From assembly GCF_963422335.1 (NCBI RefSeq), contig NZ_OY729424.1:6262001-6326000 (forward strand): DNA of 64,000 nt. Direction: 5' to 3'. The DNA comes from an uncultured Roseateles sp. (GTDB taxonomy: Bacteria; Pseudomonadota; Gammaproteobacteria; Burkholderiales; Burkholderiaceae_C). Below, piece after piece: positions 24,918 through 34,036 of this stretch (position 1 is the first letter of the stretch; each line of letters starts with the position of its first letter). The notes below the pieces were generated by a model. The model ran no database searches. It was not told the DNA's origin and was given only the letters and a program-made list of their open reading frames with translations. A program made the position numbers and the translations under genes.

Positions 24918-25783
24918 GTGCTCGCGGCGCCCTGCTGCTGGCGGCGCTGCTGAGCACCGGCCATACCGCCCTTGCCGATCCCGTCGACAGCGATGCGGCC
25001 CGGGCCTTGCATCAACGCCAGCGCGCACTCGCCGCCGCGCCCCGGCATGACGACTTCCAGCTGCCGCTGTGGCTGGAATCGGAGGAGCGTGACGGCCAGC
25101 TCAGCGGAGACGCCCATGCACAGCTGCCCCATCCGTTCGCCCTGCTGCGCGCCGCGCTGACGCAGCCCGACCAGTGGTGCGAGGTGCTGATGCTGCAGAT
25201 CAATATCAAGCATTGCGAGCCGGCGCCCAAGGTGCTGGCCCTGTACTTCGGTCCGCGCTATGCGCTGCCGCTGGCCAGCACACTGCGGCTGAACCTGGGC
25301 TATCAGGTGACCAGCGACACCCCCGACTACCTGCGCATCGAGATGCAGGCCGCCAACGGCCCGCTGGGCACCCGGCACTACCAGATCACACTGGAGGCGA
25401 TACCCTCTGAGGACGGTCAGTCATTTGTGCATCTCAGCTATGCCTACGCCTACGGCCTGCCGGCGCGGGTGGCCATGCAGGCCTACCTGAGCCTGGGCGG
25501 CCGGGGCAAGATAGGCTTCAGCCGCTCGCCTGCACAGGCCGGGGCGCCGGCCCAGCCGGTGCAGGGTCTGCGCGGGGCGATCGAGCGCAACACGATGCGC
25601 CACTACCTGGCCCTGGGTGTCTACCTCGACACTCTGAACCTGCCACCGGCCACCCGCACCGAGCAACGCCTGGTCGCCTGGTTCGACGCCACCGAGCGCT
25701 ACCCGATGCAGCTGCACGAGCTGGAGCGCGACGACTACCTGAGCATGAAGCGCAAGGAACTGCGGCTGCCACCGGGGCCTTGA
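24914..25783 (+). CDS. secreted protein of unknown function
   Basis: 289 residues starting at GTG 24914, which overlaps the upstream stop. A signal peptide is clear (ALLLAALLSTGHTALA, cleavage near residue 21). The mature protein is a mixed alpha/beta domain; the segments LRAALTQPDQWCEVLMLQINIKHC and YLRIEMQAANGPLGTRHYQI have a folded look with two nearby cysteines (WCEV, KHCE). I do not recognise the family. Translational coupling to an antitoxin-like gene is unusual for a secreted protein. Confidence 0.6.
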   Translation: MSARGALLLAALLSTGHTALADPVDSDAARALHQRQRALAAAPRHDDFQLPLWLESEERDGQLSGDAHAQLPHPFALLRAALTQPDQWCEVLMLQINIKHCEPAPKVLALYFGPRYALPLASTLRLNLGYQVTSDTPDYLRIEMQAANGPLGTRHYQITLEAIPSEDGQSFVHLSYAYAYGLPARVAMQAYLSLGGRGKIGFSRSPAQAGAPAQPVQGLRGAIERNTMRHYLALGVYLDTLNLPPATRTEQRLVAWFDATERYPMQLHELERDDYLSMKRKELRLPPGP

Positions 25784-25802
25784 GCAGCTCGCAACCTCGA
25801 CA

Positions 25803-26654
25803 TCAGTTGCCGCGCCCACCCTTGCCATCCTTGTCGTCCTTCTCATGGTTCGGGCGGCCACGGCCCTGCGAATTGCCTCTGTCGTCACGGTCCCGGCCAT
25901 GATCGGGTGCGGTCGGTTGCGCCTGCTGGGGCCGCGGCGGCTGGGGCCTGAGCTCGGGTTCTGACCGCGCATTGCCGCGTCGGGTCGGTTCACCCGGCTG
26001 GCTGCGGGGCGGGTCGGCCGGTCTGTCCATCGCCGGCCTGGGCGCCCGCTCGTGACGCGAGCGGATGTCCTCCTGCTGCTCGGCCGCACGGGGGTAGCGC
26101 TCCCCCGAGTAGGGGCGCTGATACACCGGCAACGGCGACGCACGCGGCGGCGTGCGGTGGTTCCACTGGTCCCAGCCACGCCGTTGCTGAGACCAATCCG
26201 GCCCCCAATGATCGCCCCAGCGCGGTGGCGCGTCGGCGCGCCAGCCGCGGAAATAGGCCGGCGGCTGGCGGTAGTAGCGCACCGGCACCCGCAGCACGAA
26301 CACCGGCACCGCATCGCGGCCGACCTGGCGCCAGGGGCCGTCATACCAGGTGCTCTCGTACCAGTCATCGTTCTGAAAGACCCAGTACTGGCCCTCGTAG
26401 AAGAAGTAGTTTGAACTGGCCCCCGGCGCGTAATAGACCGGATAGCCGGGCACCGCCACCATGCGCGGGTAGCTGGGCATATTGATGCCGATGTCCACGC
26501 CAGGCAGCTGTATGCCGATGCCGACATTGACTTGCGCCTGCACAGCGGACGCCTGGCCCAGCGCCAGGCCGAGAGTCAAGGCAGATGCCGAGACCAGCCG
26601 GGCCAAGCGGTGGCTGGCCAGGGCCGGACTGCGGGGTTGGGCACGGAGTGGCAT
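25803..26654 (-). CDS. secreted Tyr/Trp-rich protein with charged Pro/Arg-rich tail
   Basis: 283 residues. An N-terminal signal (VSASALTLGLALGQASAVQA) is followed by an aromatic-rich domain (about 45-145; PGYPVYYAPGASSNYFFYEG, WVFQNDDWYESTWYDGPW) like the YXWGXW-type secreted families common in betaproteobacteria, then a disordered tail of Pro, Arg, Gln and Asp ending KDDKDGKGGRGN. Function unknown. Start ATG 26654 (AGGGA upstream) gives the signal peptide. A full-length Crp/Fnr-like operator is 91 bases upstream. Confidence 0.7.
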   Translation of the reverse strand: MPLRAQPRSPALASHRLARLVSASALTLGLALGQASAVQAQVNVGIGIQLPGVDIGINMPSYPRMVAVPGYPVYYAPGASSNYFFYEGQYWVFQNDDWYESTWYDGPWRQVGRDAVPVFVLRVPVRYYRQPPAYFRGWRADAPPRWGDHWGPDWSQQRRGWDQWNHRTPPRASPLPVYQRPYSGERYPRAAEQQEDIRSRHERAPRPAMDRPADPPRSQPGEPTRRGNARSEPELRPQPPRPQQAQPTAPDHGRDRDDRGNSQGRGRPNHEKDDKDGKGGRGN

Positions 26655-26734
26655 GGAGATCCCTTTCGAACTGCGTTTGAGTGCGGCGAAATCACGCCGG
26701 ATGTGCCACAGCCTGCGCGCAAGACATCTCACCT

Positions 26735-26756
26735 GTCAGTGCGTTGGCACACAGAC
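26735..26756. promoter_or_regulatory. Crp/Fnr-like operator, both flanks present
   Basis: GTC-AGTGC-GTTGGC-ACACA-GAC: eight of ten core positions and, alone among the sites, the GTC and GAC flanks on both sides, so it defines the full inverted repeat. Lies between the Tyr/Trp-rich protein gene (91 bases) and the MCE operon (151 bases), in a 242-base spacer with no other gene. Confidence 0.55.
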
Positions 26757-26896
26757 GGCCGCCGCGCGCCCGGTCAAGCTACAGGCTTTGCAGGGCCCTC
26801 CATGCGCGACAAGAAAATCCTCGGGCAGTTCACCGCCTGGGCGACCCCAGAACCCCGGCTGCCTGATGTGCGAGCGGTGGCGATCTGCGAGGCTTG

Positions 26897-27991
26897 ATGC
26901 AACCGGCCGCCCTCACCGCGAAGGACGGCGGCGCCTGGGCGCTGTCGGGCAGCTGGACCGTGGGCGGCCTGGGCAACTGGCCGGCCCAGCTGCAGACCCT
27001 GGCCTGCAACAGCGGGCCGCTGGTGCTGGACGGTCAGCAGCTGGAGGCCATGGACAGCGCCGGCGCCTGGGTGCTGCAGCGCTGGCTGCTGAGCCATGGC
27101 GCCAGCGCCCAAGCGCAGCACTGGCCGCCACGCCTGCTGGCCCTGCTGGAGCGGGTGGCCGGACATGCCGCCGCGCCCCTGCTCCAGCCGCCCCGCCATG
27201 GTCTGCTGGAGCGCACCGGCCGCAGCGCTACCGCGGCCGGGGAGCAGGCCTGGGCGCTGCTGCACTTCATCGGCGAGACCGCCGTTGCGACCCTCGGCCT
27301 GCTGAGGCACCCCCAACGGATGCGCTGGCGCAGCCTGCTGCGGCAGATCGAGATCGATGGCTTCGACGCGCTGCCCATCATCGGCCTGACGGCTTTTCTG
27401 ATCGGCATCGTCGTTGCCTACCAGGGCGCCGACCAGCTGCGCCACTACGGCGCCAACATCTTTGTCGTGGATCTGGTCGGCTACGCGATGCTGCGCGAGT
27501 TCGCCCCGCTGATCACGGCCATCATCATCGCCGGCCGTTCCGGCTCGGCCTATGCGGCCCAGATCGGCACCATGGTCGTCACCGAGGAGGTCGATGCGAT
27601 GCGCACGCTGGACATCGCACCCATCGAACTGCTGGTGCTGCCCAAACTGCTGGCCCTGGCCGTCGCCCTGCCCCTGCTGACAGTGTTTGCCGACATCGCC
27701 GGCGTGTTCGGCGGCATGGTGATGGCGCGCTCGCAGCTGGGCATAGGTTTTCACGAATTCCTGGCCCGCTTCAGCACCGAGATGCAGGGGCCGACCTTGC
27801 TGATCGGCATCGGCAAGTCCTGGGTGTTCGCTGTGATCATCGTGCTGGTCGGCTGCTTCCAGGGTTTTCGCACCCGGGGCAGCGCCGACAGCGTCGGGCG
27901 CCAGACCACGCTCAGCGTGGTGCAGGGCATCTTTCTGGTGATCGTCGCCGATGCGCTGTTCTCGGTCGTCTTCAATCTGCTGGGGATCTAG
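26897..27991 (+). CDS. mlaE: MlaE-type MCE transporter permease with N-terminal STAS (MlaB) domain
   Basis: 364 residues. The first ~95 residues form a STAS-like domain (LVLDGQQLEAMDSAGAWVLQRWL), the role of separate MlaB in E. coli; the rest is the MlaE permease with about five membrane segments (ALPIIGLTAFLIGIVVAYQG, REFAPLITAIIIAGRSGSAYAAQIGTM, and the C-terminal IIVLVGCFQGFRTRGSADSVG). Together with MlaF it moves phospholipids between the membranes. ATG 26897 follows GAGG by four bases; a TTG directly before it is possible. First gene of a four-gene MCE operon. Confidence 0.88.
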   Translation: MQPAALTAKDGGAWALSGSWTVGGLGNWPAQLQTLACNSGPLVLDGQQLEAMDSAGAWVLQRWLLSHGASAQAQHWPPRLLALLERVAGHAAAPLLQPPRHGLLERTGRSATAAGEQAWALLHFIGETAVATLGLLRHPQRMRWRSLLRQIEIDGFDALPIIGLTAFLIGIVVAYQGADQLRHYGANIFVVDLVGYAMLREFAPLITAIIIAGRSGSAYAAQIGTMVVTEEVDAMRTLDIAPIELLVLPKLLALAVALPLLTVFADIAGVFGGMVMARSQLGIGFHEFLARFSTEMQGPTLLIGIGKSWVFAVIIVLVGCFQGFRTRGSADSVGRQTTLSVVQGIFLVIVADALFSVVFNLLGI

Positions 27992-27992
27992 C

Positions 27993-28787
27993 GTGGACGC
28001 CATCGACAACGTCATCGAGCTGCGCAAGGTCGGCACGCGCTTCGGCAGCCATGTCGTCCATGCCGACCTGGACCTGGACGTGCGGCGCGGCGAGATCCTG
28101 GCGATTGCCGGCGGCAGCGGCTCGGGCAAATCGGTGCTGCTGCGCGAGATGATTCTGCTGCAGCGGCCCAGCTCGGGCAGCATCCGGCTGTTCGGCGACG
28201 ACCTGGCCACCTTGACCGAGACGCAGACCCATGCGCTGCGCCAGCGCTGGGGCGTGATGTTCCAGAAGGGCGGCCTGTTCGGCGCGCTGACCGTGCGCGC
28301 CAATATCGGCCTGCCGCTGCGCGAGCACAGCGCACTCGACGACACCACGATCGAAGAGATCGCCGAATGGAAGCTCGCGCTGACCGGACTGCCGCCCGAT
28401 GCCGGGCTGAAGCTGCCCGGCGAGCTGAGCGGCGGCATGCTCAAGCGCGCCTCGCTGGCCCGTGCGCTGGCACTGGACCCCGAATTGCTGTTCCTCGACG
28501 AGCCGACCTCGGGGCTGGATCCGGCCAGCTCGGCCGGCGTCGACGAACTGATCCTGAACACCCATGCGCTGTACGGCCTGACCGTCGTGATGATCACCCA
28601 CGACCTGGGCCTTCTGTGGGGCGTCAGCCACCGGGTGGCGGTGCTGGGCGAGGGCCGGGTACTGGCCATAGGCACGATGGAGGAGCTGTCGCACCACGAG
28701 CACCCCATCGTGAAGGCCTATTTTGTGGATACGCGTGCGGGCAGGCCCGGCGCCAAAGAGGAGGTACAGGCGTGGAAGACAAGGTGA
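27993..28787 (+). CDS. mlaF: MlaF-type MCE transporter ATPase
   Basis: 264 residues, start GTG 27993, one base after the mlaE stop. Walker A GGSGSGKSV, Q-loop in VMFQKGGLF, signature LSGGMLKR, Walker B LLFLDEPTSGLD, H-loop ITHDL: the MlaF/Mkl pattern. It powers lipid transport on the cytoplasmic side of the inner membrane. Overlaps the start of mlaD by 16 bases. Confidence 0.9.
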   Translation: MDAIDNVIELRKVGTRFGSHVVHADLDLDVRRGEILAIAGGSGSGKSVLLREMILLQRPSSGSIRLFGDDLATLTETQTHALRQRWGVMFQKGGLFGALTVRANIGLPLREHSALDDTTIEEIAEWKLALTGLPPDAGLKLPGELSGGMLKRASLARALALDPELLFLDEPTSGLDPASSAGVDELILNTHALYGLTVVMITHDLGLLWGVSHRVAVLGEGRVLAIGTMEELSHHEHPIVKAYFVDTRAGRPGAKEEVQAWKTR

Positions 28788-29710
28788 ACTACGGCGTGGT
28801 CGGTGCCTTTGTGCTGGCCCTGGGCGCGGCGCTGATCGGCGGCGTGCTGTGGCTGGCCGCGGGCCTGGGTGGACGGCAGCAGATGGAGCCCTACCAGTCC
28901 ATCGTGCAGGAGTCGGTGGCCGGCCTGAACCTCGATGCGCCGGTCAAGTACCTGGGCGTCAATGTCGGCAAAGTCACCAGCATTGCCATCGACCCTTCAG
29001 ATCCGCGCCAGGTGCGGCTGCTGTTCCAGATCGAGACCGGCACGCCGATCAAGCGCGACACCGAGGCGGTGCTGAAGACCCAGGGGCTGACCGGCATCGC
29101 CTACGTCGAACTGAACGGCGGCAGCGAAGGCTCGCCACCGCTGCTGCCCACGGCGCAGGACCAGGTGCCGACGATAGCCTCCAAGCCCTCGCTGAGTGCC
29201 CGGCTGGAGAATGTGGCGACCAGTGTCCTGGCCAATCTGGACCGCACGTCCACCAATCTGAACGCGATGTTCGATGCCGACAACCGCGCCGCACTGAAAG
29301 CCACGCTGGCCGATGTCGCGGCCCTGTCGCATGCGTTGGCCGCGCAGCAGGGCGCGATCAGCGCCGGCATCGCCGACGCGGCGCGCACCGCTGCCCGCAC
29401 CGCAAGTGCCAGCGAGCAGCTGGCACCGACACTGACCCAGATCAGCAGCAGCGCCGAGGCGGTGCGCAAGATGGCCGATGCCGCCGCGCTGGCCAGCGCC
29501 GGGGCCGGCCGCGCCGCTGACGCCGCCGCCAGCGGCGTGCAGCGCCTCAGCAATGAAACCCTGCCCGAGGTCGAGCGCCTGTTGCTGGAGCTGAATCAGT
29601 TCGCCAGCGCCATGCGCCGCCTCAGCGAACAGACCGAACGCACCCCGAGCAGCCTGATTCTGGGCGGCCCGGCACGACCACTCGGACCCGGAGAGAAGGT
29701 CTCGCCATGA
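28772..29710 (+). CDS. mlaD: MlaD-type MCE domain protein
   Basis: 312 residues. GTG 28772 has a strong GGAGG eight bases upstream and starts the EDKVNYGVVGAFV sequence typical of MlaD relatives. N-terminal membrane anchor (about 10-32), then one MCE domain (about 40-125; GLNLDAPVKYLGVNVGKV and TGIAYVELNGG) forming the periplasmic hexameric lipid channel, then a long Ala-rich helical tail (about 150-285) as in proteins that make a tunnel across the periplasm. Longer than E. coli MlaD (~183 residues) because of this tail. Confidence 0.88.
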   Translation: MEDKVNYGVVGAFVLALGAALIGGVLWLAAGLGGRQQMEPYQSIVQESVAGLNLDAPVKYLGVNVGKVTSIAIDPSDPRQVRLLFQIETGTPIKRDTEAVLKTQGLTGIAYVELNGGSEGSPPLLPTAQDQVPTIASKPSLSARLENVATSVLANLDRTSTNLNAMFDADNRAALKATLADVAALSHALAAQQGAISAGIADAARTAARTASASEQLAPTLTQISSSAEAVRKMADAAALASAGAGRAADAAASGVQRLSNETLPEVERLLLELNQFASAMRRLSEQTERTPSSLILGGPARPLGPGEKVSP

Positions 29711-30336
29711 ATATCTTTGGACTCCGCGCCGGCCTTGCGCTCAGCGGCCTGGCCCTGCTCGCCGGCTGCGGCTCACTGCTGCCCAAGCCAGCCGTGCCGC
29801 CCACCTTGTACGCGCTGGACGACGTCACGGTTGTGGCGGCTTCGCATGCCGCCGCCTCGGACTCGACCCTGATCATCAGCACGCCACGCGCCGCTGCCGG
29901 CTTCGACACCCGCCACATCGTCTACCAGCGCCAGCCACATCAGCTGGACTACTTCGCGCAAAGCCAGTGGGCCGACACGCCGGCGCAGATGCTGGCGCCC
30001 TTGCTGCTGCGCACGCTGGAGCGCGGTGGAGTGTTCCGCGCGGTGCTGGCCGCACCGGCCGCCGCCCAGGGCGACTACCGGCTGGACACCGAGTTGATTC
30101 GGCTGCAGCAGGACTTCGCGACCGCGCCCAGCCGGGTGCGGCTGACCCTTCGCGCGGTGCTGGTCAACACCGCCACGCGCCGCGCGGTGGCCGCGCGCGA
30201 GTTCGATGTCAGCCTGCCAGCGCCCAGCGACGATGCCTATGGCGGCGTGCTCGCGGCCAATCAGGCGGCGCAACAGTTGCTGGGCGAGCTGGCGGCGTTT
30301 TGCGCCCAGGTGGTCGGTCCGGCTGCGGTGCCTTGA
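29707..30336 (+). CDS. ABC-type transport auxiliary lipoprotein (PqiC/LetC-like)
   Basis: 209 residues: lipobox LAGC (Cys about 21), then the auxiliary component fold (TLYALDDV, QWADTPAQMLAPLLLRTLERGGVFRAVL, DYRLDTELIRLQQDF). Such lipoproteins sit in the outer membrane as partners of MCE proteins. ATG overlaps the mlaD stop (ATGA). No MlaC-like periplasmic carrier follows; the long MlaD tail plus this lipoprotein may replace it. Confidence 0.85.
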   Translation: MNIFGLRAGLALSGLALLAGCGSLLPKPAVPPTLYALDDVTVVAASHAAASDSTLIISTPRAAAGFDTRHIVYQRQPHQLDYFAQSQWADTPAQMLAPLLLRTLERGGVFRAVLAAPAAAQGDYRLDTELIRLQQDFATAPSRVRLTLRAVLVNTATRRAVAAREFDVSLPAPSDDAYGGVLAANQAAQQLLGELAAFCAQVVGPAAVP

Positions 30337-30344
30337 CCGGACGT

Positions 30345-31367
30345 TCAAGCTTCGATCGGCTCCACCGTCACCGCCACCCGCGGCTGGGCCTTGCCGCCAC
30401 CGCGTATCACGCCGCGCAGCGGGGCCACGTCGGCATAGTCTCGGCCCCAGGCCAGGGTCACGTGGTCATGGCCGGCAACGACGTCATTGGTCGGGTCCAG
30501 CGCCAGCCAGCCCTGCACCGGGCACCAGACCGCCACCCAGGCGTGCGACGCATCGGCACCCACCAGGCGCGGCTGACCGGCGGCCGGATGCGTCAGCAGA
30601 TAGCCGCTGACATAGCGCGCCGCCAGGCCCAGCGAGCGGCAGGCGCCAATCATCACGTGGGCAAAGTCCTGGCAAACGCCGCTGCGCAGGGCCAGCACCT
30701 CGGGGGCGCGCGTGTCCACCTGGGTGCTCAGGGGCTTGTAGGCGAACTGTTCGTTGATCAGGCTCATCAGCGCATAAGCGCCTTCGGCTAGCGGCCGGCC
30801 CGGCGTGAAGGCCTCGCGGCCGAAGGCGGCCAGGGCCGCATCGCGCGGCGCAAAGTGCGAGGCCAGGGTGAACTCCACCGCCTCGCTGCGCACCGCACCG
30901 GCGTGGTAGCGCAGCGATTCAGCCACGTCCTCCCAAGGCGGGCTGAGCTGCAGATGCAGCTCGGGCGCGGCCGCCAGGCCGGCCTCGAACACGCTGGTCA
31001 CCGACAGCCGCTCATGCACATGCTCATGGCTGAAGACCAGGCGCATATTGCCCCAGGGGTCCAGGCTCAAGGGATTGCGCGTGCCATCGGCAGCGTCGGC
31101 GCTCTCGTCCAGTTCGACCGTGCAGTCAGGCAGCGGGTCTATCGTCAGCCGCCAGTTGCGCACCTGCTGCCAGGGCGTGATGCGCGGGCTCAGGCAGGCG
31201 AGGTGATGGGCCAGCTCGACCGGCACGTCATAGTCATAGACGGTCTCGTGCTGGACGCGCAGCCAGCGCAGCGGTGGCGATGCCTCGGGCGCCTGTGACT
31301 GGCTTTGGCCCTGCGATTGACCAAGGCCCTGCCCCTGCCCCTGCGACTGCGACTGTCCGGCGTTCAT
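30345..31367 (-). CDS. transglutaminase-like cysteine protease fold protein
   Basis: 340 residues. An N-terminal Ser/Gln/Gly-rich tail (about 1-26) precedes a bacterial transglutaminase N-terminal region (LRVQHETVYDYDVPVELAHH) and the catalytic core: Cys232 (SGVCQDFAHVMIGACRSLGL), His275 (DASHAWVAVW) and Asp291 (LALDPTND). All three catalytic residues are present. These proteins may cut or join isopeptide bonds. ATG 31367 overlaps the stop of the upstream gene (ATGA); a GTG at 31373 is possible. Last gene of the five-gene cluster. Confidence 0.82.
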   Translation of the reverse strand: MNAGQSQSQGQGQGLGQSQGQSQSQAPEASPPLRWLRVQHETVYDYDVPVELAHHLACLSPRITPWQQVRNWRLTIDPLPDCTVELDESADAADGTRNPLSLDPWGNMRLVFSHEHVHERLSVTSVFEAGLAAAPELHLQLSPPWEDVAESLRYHAGAVRSEAVEFTLASHFAPRDAALAAFGREAFTPGRPLAEGAYALMSLINEQFAYKPLSTQVDTRAPEVLALRSGVCQDFAHVMIGACRSLGLAARYVSGYLLTHPAAGQPRLVGADASHAWVAVWCPVQGWLALDPTNDVVAGHDHVTLAWGRDYADVAPLRGVIRGGGKAQPRVAVTVEPIEA

Positions 31368-33985
31368 TGCCACACCATCCGGTTCATCGTTTCCACATGG
31401 GTGAACAGGCGCCGGCCTATGGCCACCGACAGCGCCAGCGCCTGCTGGCTGCAGTCATGCAGATGGCCGACCAGCAGCGCGTGGCCGCCGTCGGGGTCTG
31501 CGGCGCTGATGGCCTCCAGCGGCCAGTCCTCGGGGCGCGGCAGCGGTGCGGCCACCTCGGCCGCCCATTCGGCCTCGTGGCGGGCCAGCTTCAGGAAGCG
31601 GTCGTGCATGGTGCGCGCCACCCAGGCCAGCGAGCGGGGGTTGTCCTTGTCATGGACCAGCAGATGCAGCAGCGGCGGCAGCTCGCGCCGGCCCTGGAAC
31701 TGGGAGCGGTAGGTGATGGTCGAGTCGAACAGGCCCAGCAGCAGTGCGAAGCCATCCTCGCCCAGATGCAGGCCCTGCTCGAAGCCCTCAGCCAGCGCGT
31801 TGGCCAGAAAATCCAGGCGCTCGATCTGCCGGCCCACGCTCAGCAGGCGCCAGCCATCATCGCGCGTCATGCGGTCGGTCTGCGCACCGGTGATGGCCGC
31901 CAGATGGGTGCCGGCGCGCGACAGCACCCCCAGCACATCGGGCAGCGGTGCCACCGTGCCGGCATCGAGCACCGCCTGCAGATGCTGCTGGAAGTGCTCG
32001 CCGACCTCGTGTATCAGCTTCCAGTGCTCGGACGACAGGCGCTCGCGCAGCGCCTGCGAACAGCCGGCCAGCGCCTGCAGATTCCAGGCCACGCTGCTGC
32101 TCTTGCGCGTATCGGCCAGCGCATGGACCAGCGAACGCTCGAACACCCGGGCCGAGGCCTCGGCCGTGGGCACGCCGACACCGACCAGGCCGTGGCGGCG
32201 GCACAGCGAGTCGAGCACGCGCAGCACCTCGACCGAGCTGCCACCGCGCTGCGCACCCGACAACGCCTCCAGCGTGAGCCGCGCCAGGCGCACGCTGTTC
32301 TCGGCCCGCTCGGTATAGCGGCCCAGCCAGAACAGGTTCTCGGCCGAGCGGCTGGTGACGGTGCGGTGCGCGCCGGTCAGATCGGCGGCGGTGAGCGGCT
32401 TGGGCAGCAGGCTGGTGCGATCGACCTCGCCCTTGGTCTGCACCCAGGTGTCGGCGCTGGCGCTGCCGTGGCGCATCGACAACCAGGGGTCGGCGCCGCC
32501 ATCGCGCCGGTTGGCCACCCGCGTCAGGCCGCCCGGCAGCACGCGCCAGCTGCCCATGCCATCGGCCAGGGCAAACACGCGCAGCACGGCGGCGCGCGGC
32601 TCCAGCGCGTTGTTGTGCCAGACCGGCAGCTCGGACGGGCGCAGCCGCTCCTGCAGGGTGTGGGCCGCCGGGTCTTCCTTGATGCGCGCCAGCAGCGCCG
32701 CACGCGCCTTGGGCGACAGGCCGGCCACGACGCTGGGCGAGAAGGCCTGGGTGGTGTCGCCGGCGGCAAAGGTCGGTGCCACCACATAGTCGTTGAGTTC
32801 GCCCTGGTGCTTGCGCCAGGCGCTGTCTTCGCCGCACCACCAGGAGGTGGTGGCCGGCAGCAGCAGTTCCTCGCCCAGCAGCTCGCGCGCCACAGCCGGC
32901 CAGAAGGCCGACAGGCCCGGACTCTCCAGCCAGCCGGCGCCCGGCGCATTGGCCACGACAACCTCGCCGGCGCGCATCGCCTGCAGCAGGCCGGGCACGC
33001 CCAGCGCCGAGTCGGAGCGCAGCTCCAGCGGGTCCAGATAATCGTCATCGACCCGGCGCAGCAGCACATGCACGCGCTCCAGCCCATGCAGGGTCTTCAG
33101 GAACACGCGGTTAGAGCGTACCGTCAAGTCACCGCCCTCGACCAGGGTGATGCCCAGGTAGCGGGCCAGAAAGGCATGCTCGAAATAGGTTTCGCTGTGC
33201 GGACCGGGCGTGAGCAGGGCCACGCGCGAGCGCTCGCCCTCGGGCGACAGCCGCATCAGCCCCTGCAGCAGGCCCTGGAAGCTGGCGCCCAGGCGCTGGA
33301 TCGACATCTCGCGAAAGGCCTCGGGGAATTGCTGGCCCAGTATCAGCCGGTTTTCCAGCATATAGCCCAGGCCCGAGGGCGCCTGCGTGCGCTGGCCCAC
33401 CACCCACCACAGGCCGTCCGCGCAACGGGCCAGATCGAAGGCCACGATGTGCAGGTGCACGCCGCCCAGCGGCACGCAGCCATGCATGGGGCGCAGATAC
33501 TGCGGATGGGCAAACACCAGGGAGGCCGGCAGCAGGCCGCCGTCCAGCAGCTTGCGCGGGCCGTAGACATCGGCCAGGGTCGCATTCAGCAGCTTGGCCC
33601 TCTGGATCACGCCGCGCTCGATGCCTGGCCACTCGTCGGCGCCCACCAGCATGGGCAGCAGCTCCAGCGGCCAGACGCGGGCCGCCTGGCCGCCATCGTC
33701 ATAGACGTTGTAGGTCGCGCCATCGTCCTGCACGCGGCGGTGGATGCGCGCGGCGCGGCTGCTCAGGTCCTGCCAGCCGGCGGCGCCGCTGGCCTCGAAG
33801 AACTGCTGCCACAGCGGCGCCAGCTCGCGGTCGGTGGCTCCCGCCTTGTTCAGCCGGCCCTGCAGCTCGCTGTAATGCCCGTCCTGCCCGCGCAGGGCCG
33901 CCTCCGCCGCCAGGGCGACCGGGTCAACCGATTCATCGGCAAGCAGGCTGGACTGCTGCGGCAGGGCATTCAGGGGGCTGGACAT
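31364..33985 (-). CDS. fusion of circularly permuted ATP-grasp ligase and alpha-E domain
   Basis: 873 residues. The first ~500 residues are a circularly permuted ATP-grasp ligase (DUF404/DUF407 type; QDDGATYNVYDDGG, PSGLGYMLENRL, LLTPGPHSETYFEHAFLARYLG, RRVDDDYLDPLELR, LPGGLTRVANR), the same fold as the protein at 38556-39989. From about residue 545 comes an alpha-E domain (DUF403; SAENLFWLGRYTERAENSVRL), the same fold as at 37579-38535. ATP-grasp ligases activate carboxylates with ATP and join them to amines, so a peptide or amide product is expected; comparative work by Iyer, Aravind and colleagues predicted this. Fusion of two domains that are separate genes next door is notable. Confidence 0.85.
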   Translation of the reverse strand: MSSPLNALPQQSSLLADESVDPVALAAEAALRGQDGHYSELQGRLNKAGATDRELAPLWQQFFEASGAAGWQDLSSRAARIHRRVQDDGATYNVYDDGGQAARVWPLELLPMLVGADEWPGIERGVIQRAKLLNATLADVYGPRKLLDGGLLPASLVFAHPQYLRPMHGCVPLGGVHLHIVAFDLARCADGLWWVVGQRTQAPSGLGYMLENRLILGQQFPEAFREMSIQRLGASFQGLLQGLMRLSPEGERSRVALLTPGPHSETYFEHAFLARYLGITLVEGGDLTVRSNRVFLKTLHGLERVHVLLRRVDDDYLDPLELRSDSALGVPGLLQAMRAGEVVVANAPGAGWLESPGLSAFWPAVARELLGEELLLPATTSWWCGEDSAWRKHQGELNDYVVAPTFAAGDTTQAFSPSVVAGLSPKARAALLARIKEDPAAHTLQERLRPSELPVWHNNALEPRAAVLRVFALADGMGSWRVLPGGLTRVANRRDGGADPWLSMRHGSASADTWVQTKGEVDRTSLLPKPLTAADLTGAHRTVTSRSAENLFWLGRYTERAENSVRLARLTLEALSGAQRGGSSVEVLRVLDSLCRRHGLVGVGVPTAEASARVFERSLVHALADTRKSSSVAWNLQALAGCSQALRERLSSEHWKLIHEVGEHFQQHLQAVLDAGTVAPLPDVLGVLSRAGTHLAAITGAQTDRMTRDDGWRLLSVGRQIERLDFLANALAEGFEQGLHLGEDGFALLLGLFDSTITYRSQFQGRRELPPLLHLLVHDKDNPRSLAWVARTMHDRFLKLARHEAEWAAEVAAPLPRPEDWPLEAISAADPDGGHALLVGHLHDCSQQALALSVAIGRRLFTHVETMNRMVWQ

Positions 33986-34036
33986 ACCGATATCATGCCC
34001 GGCCCGGGCGGGGCCTGCGAAGAGGGGTCACCCCTC

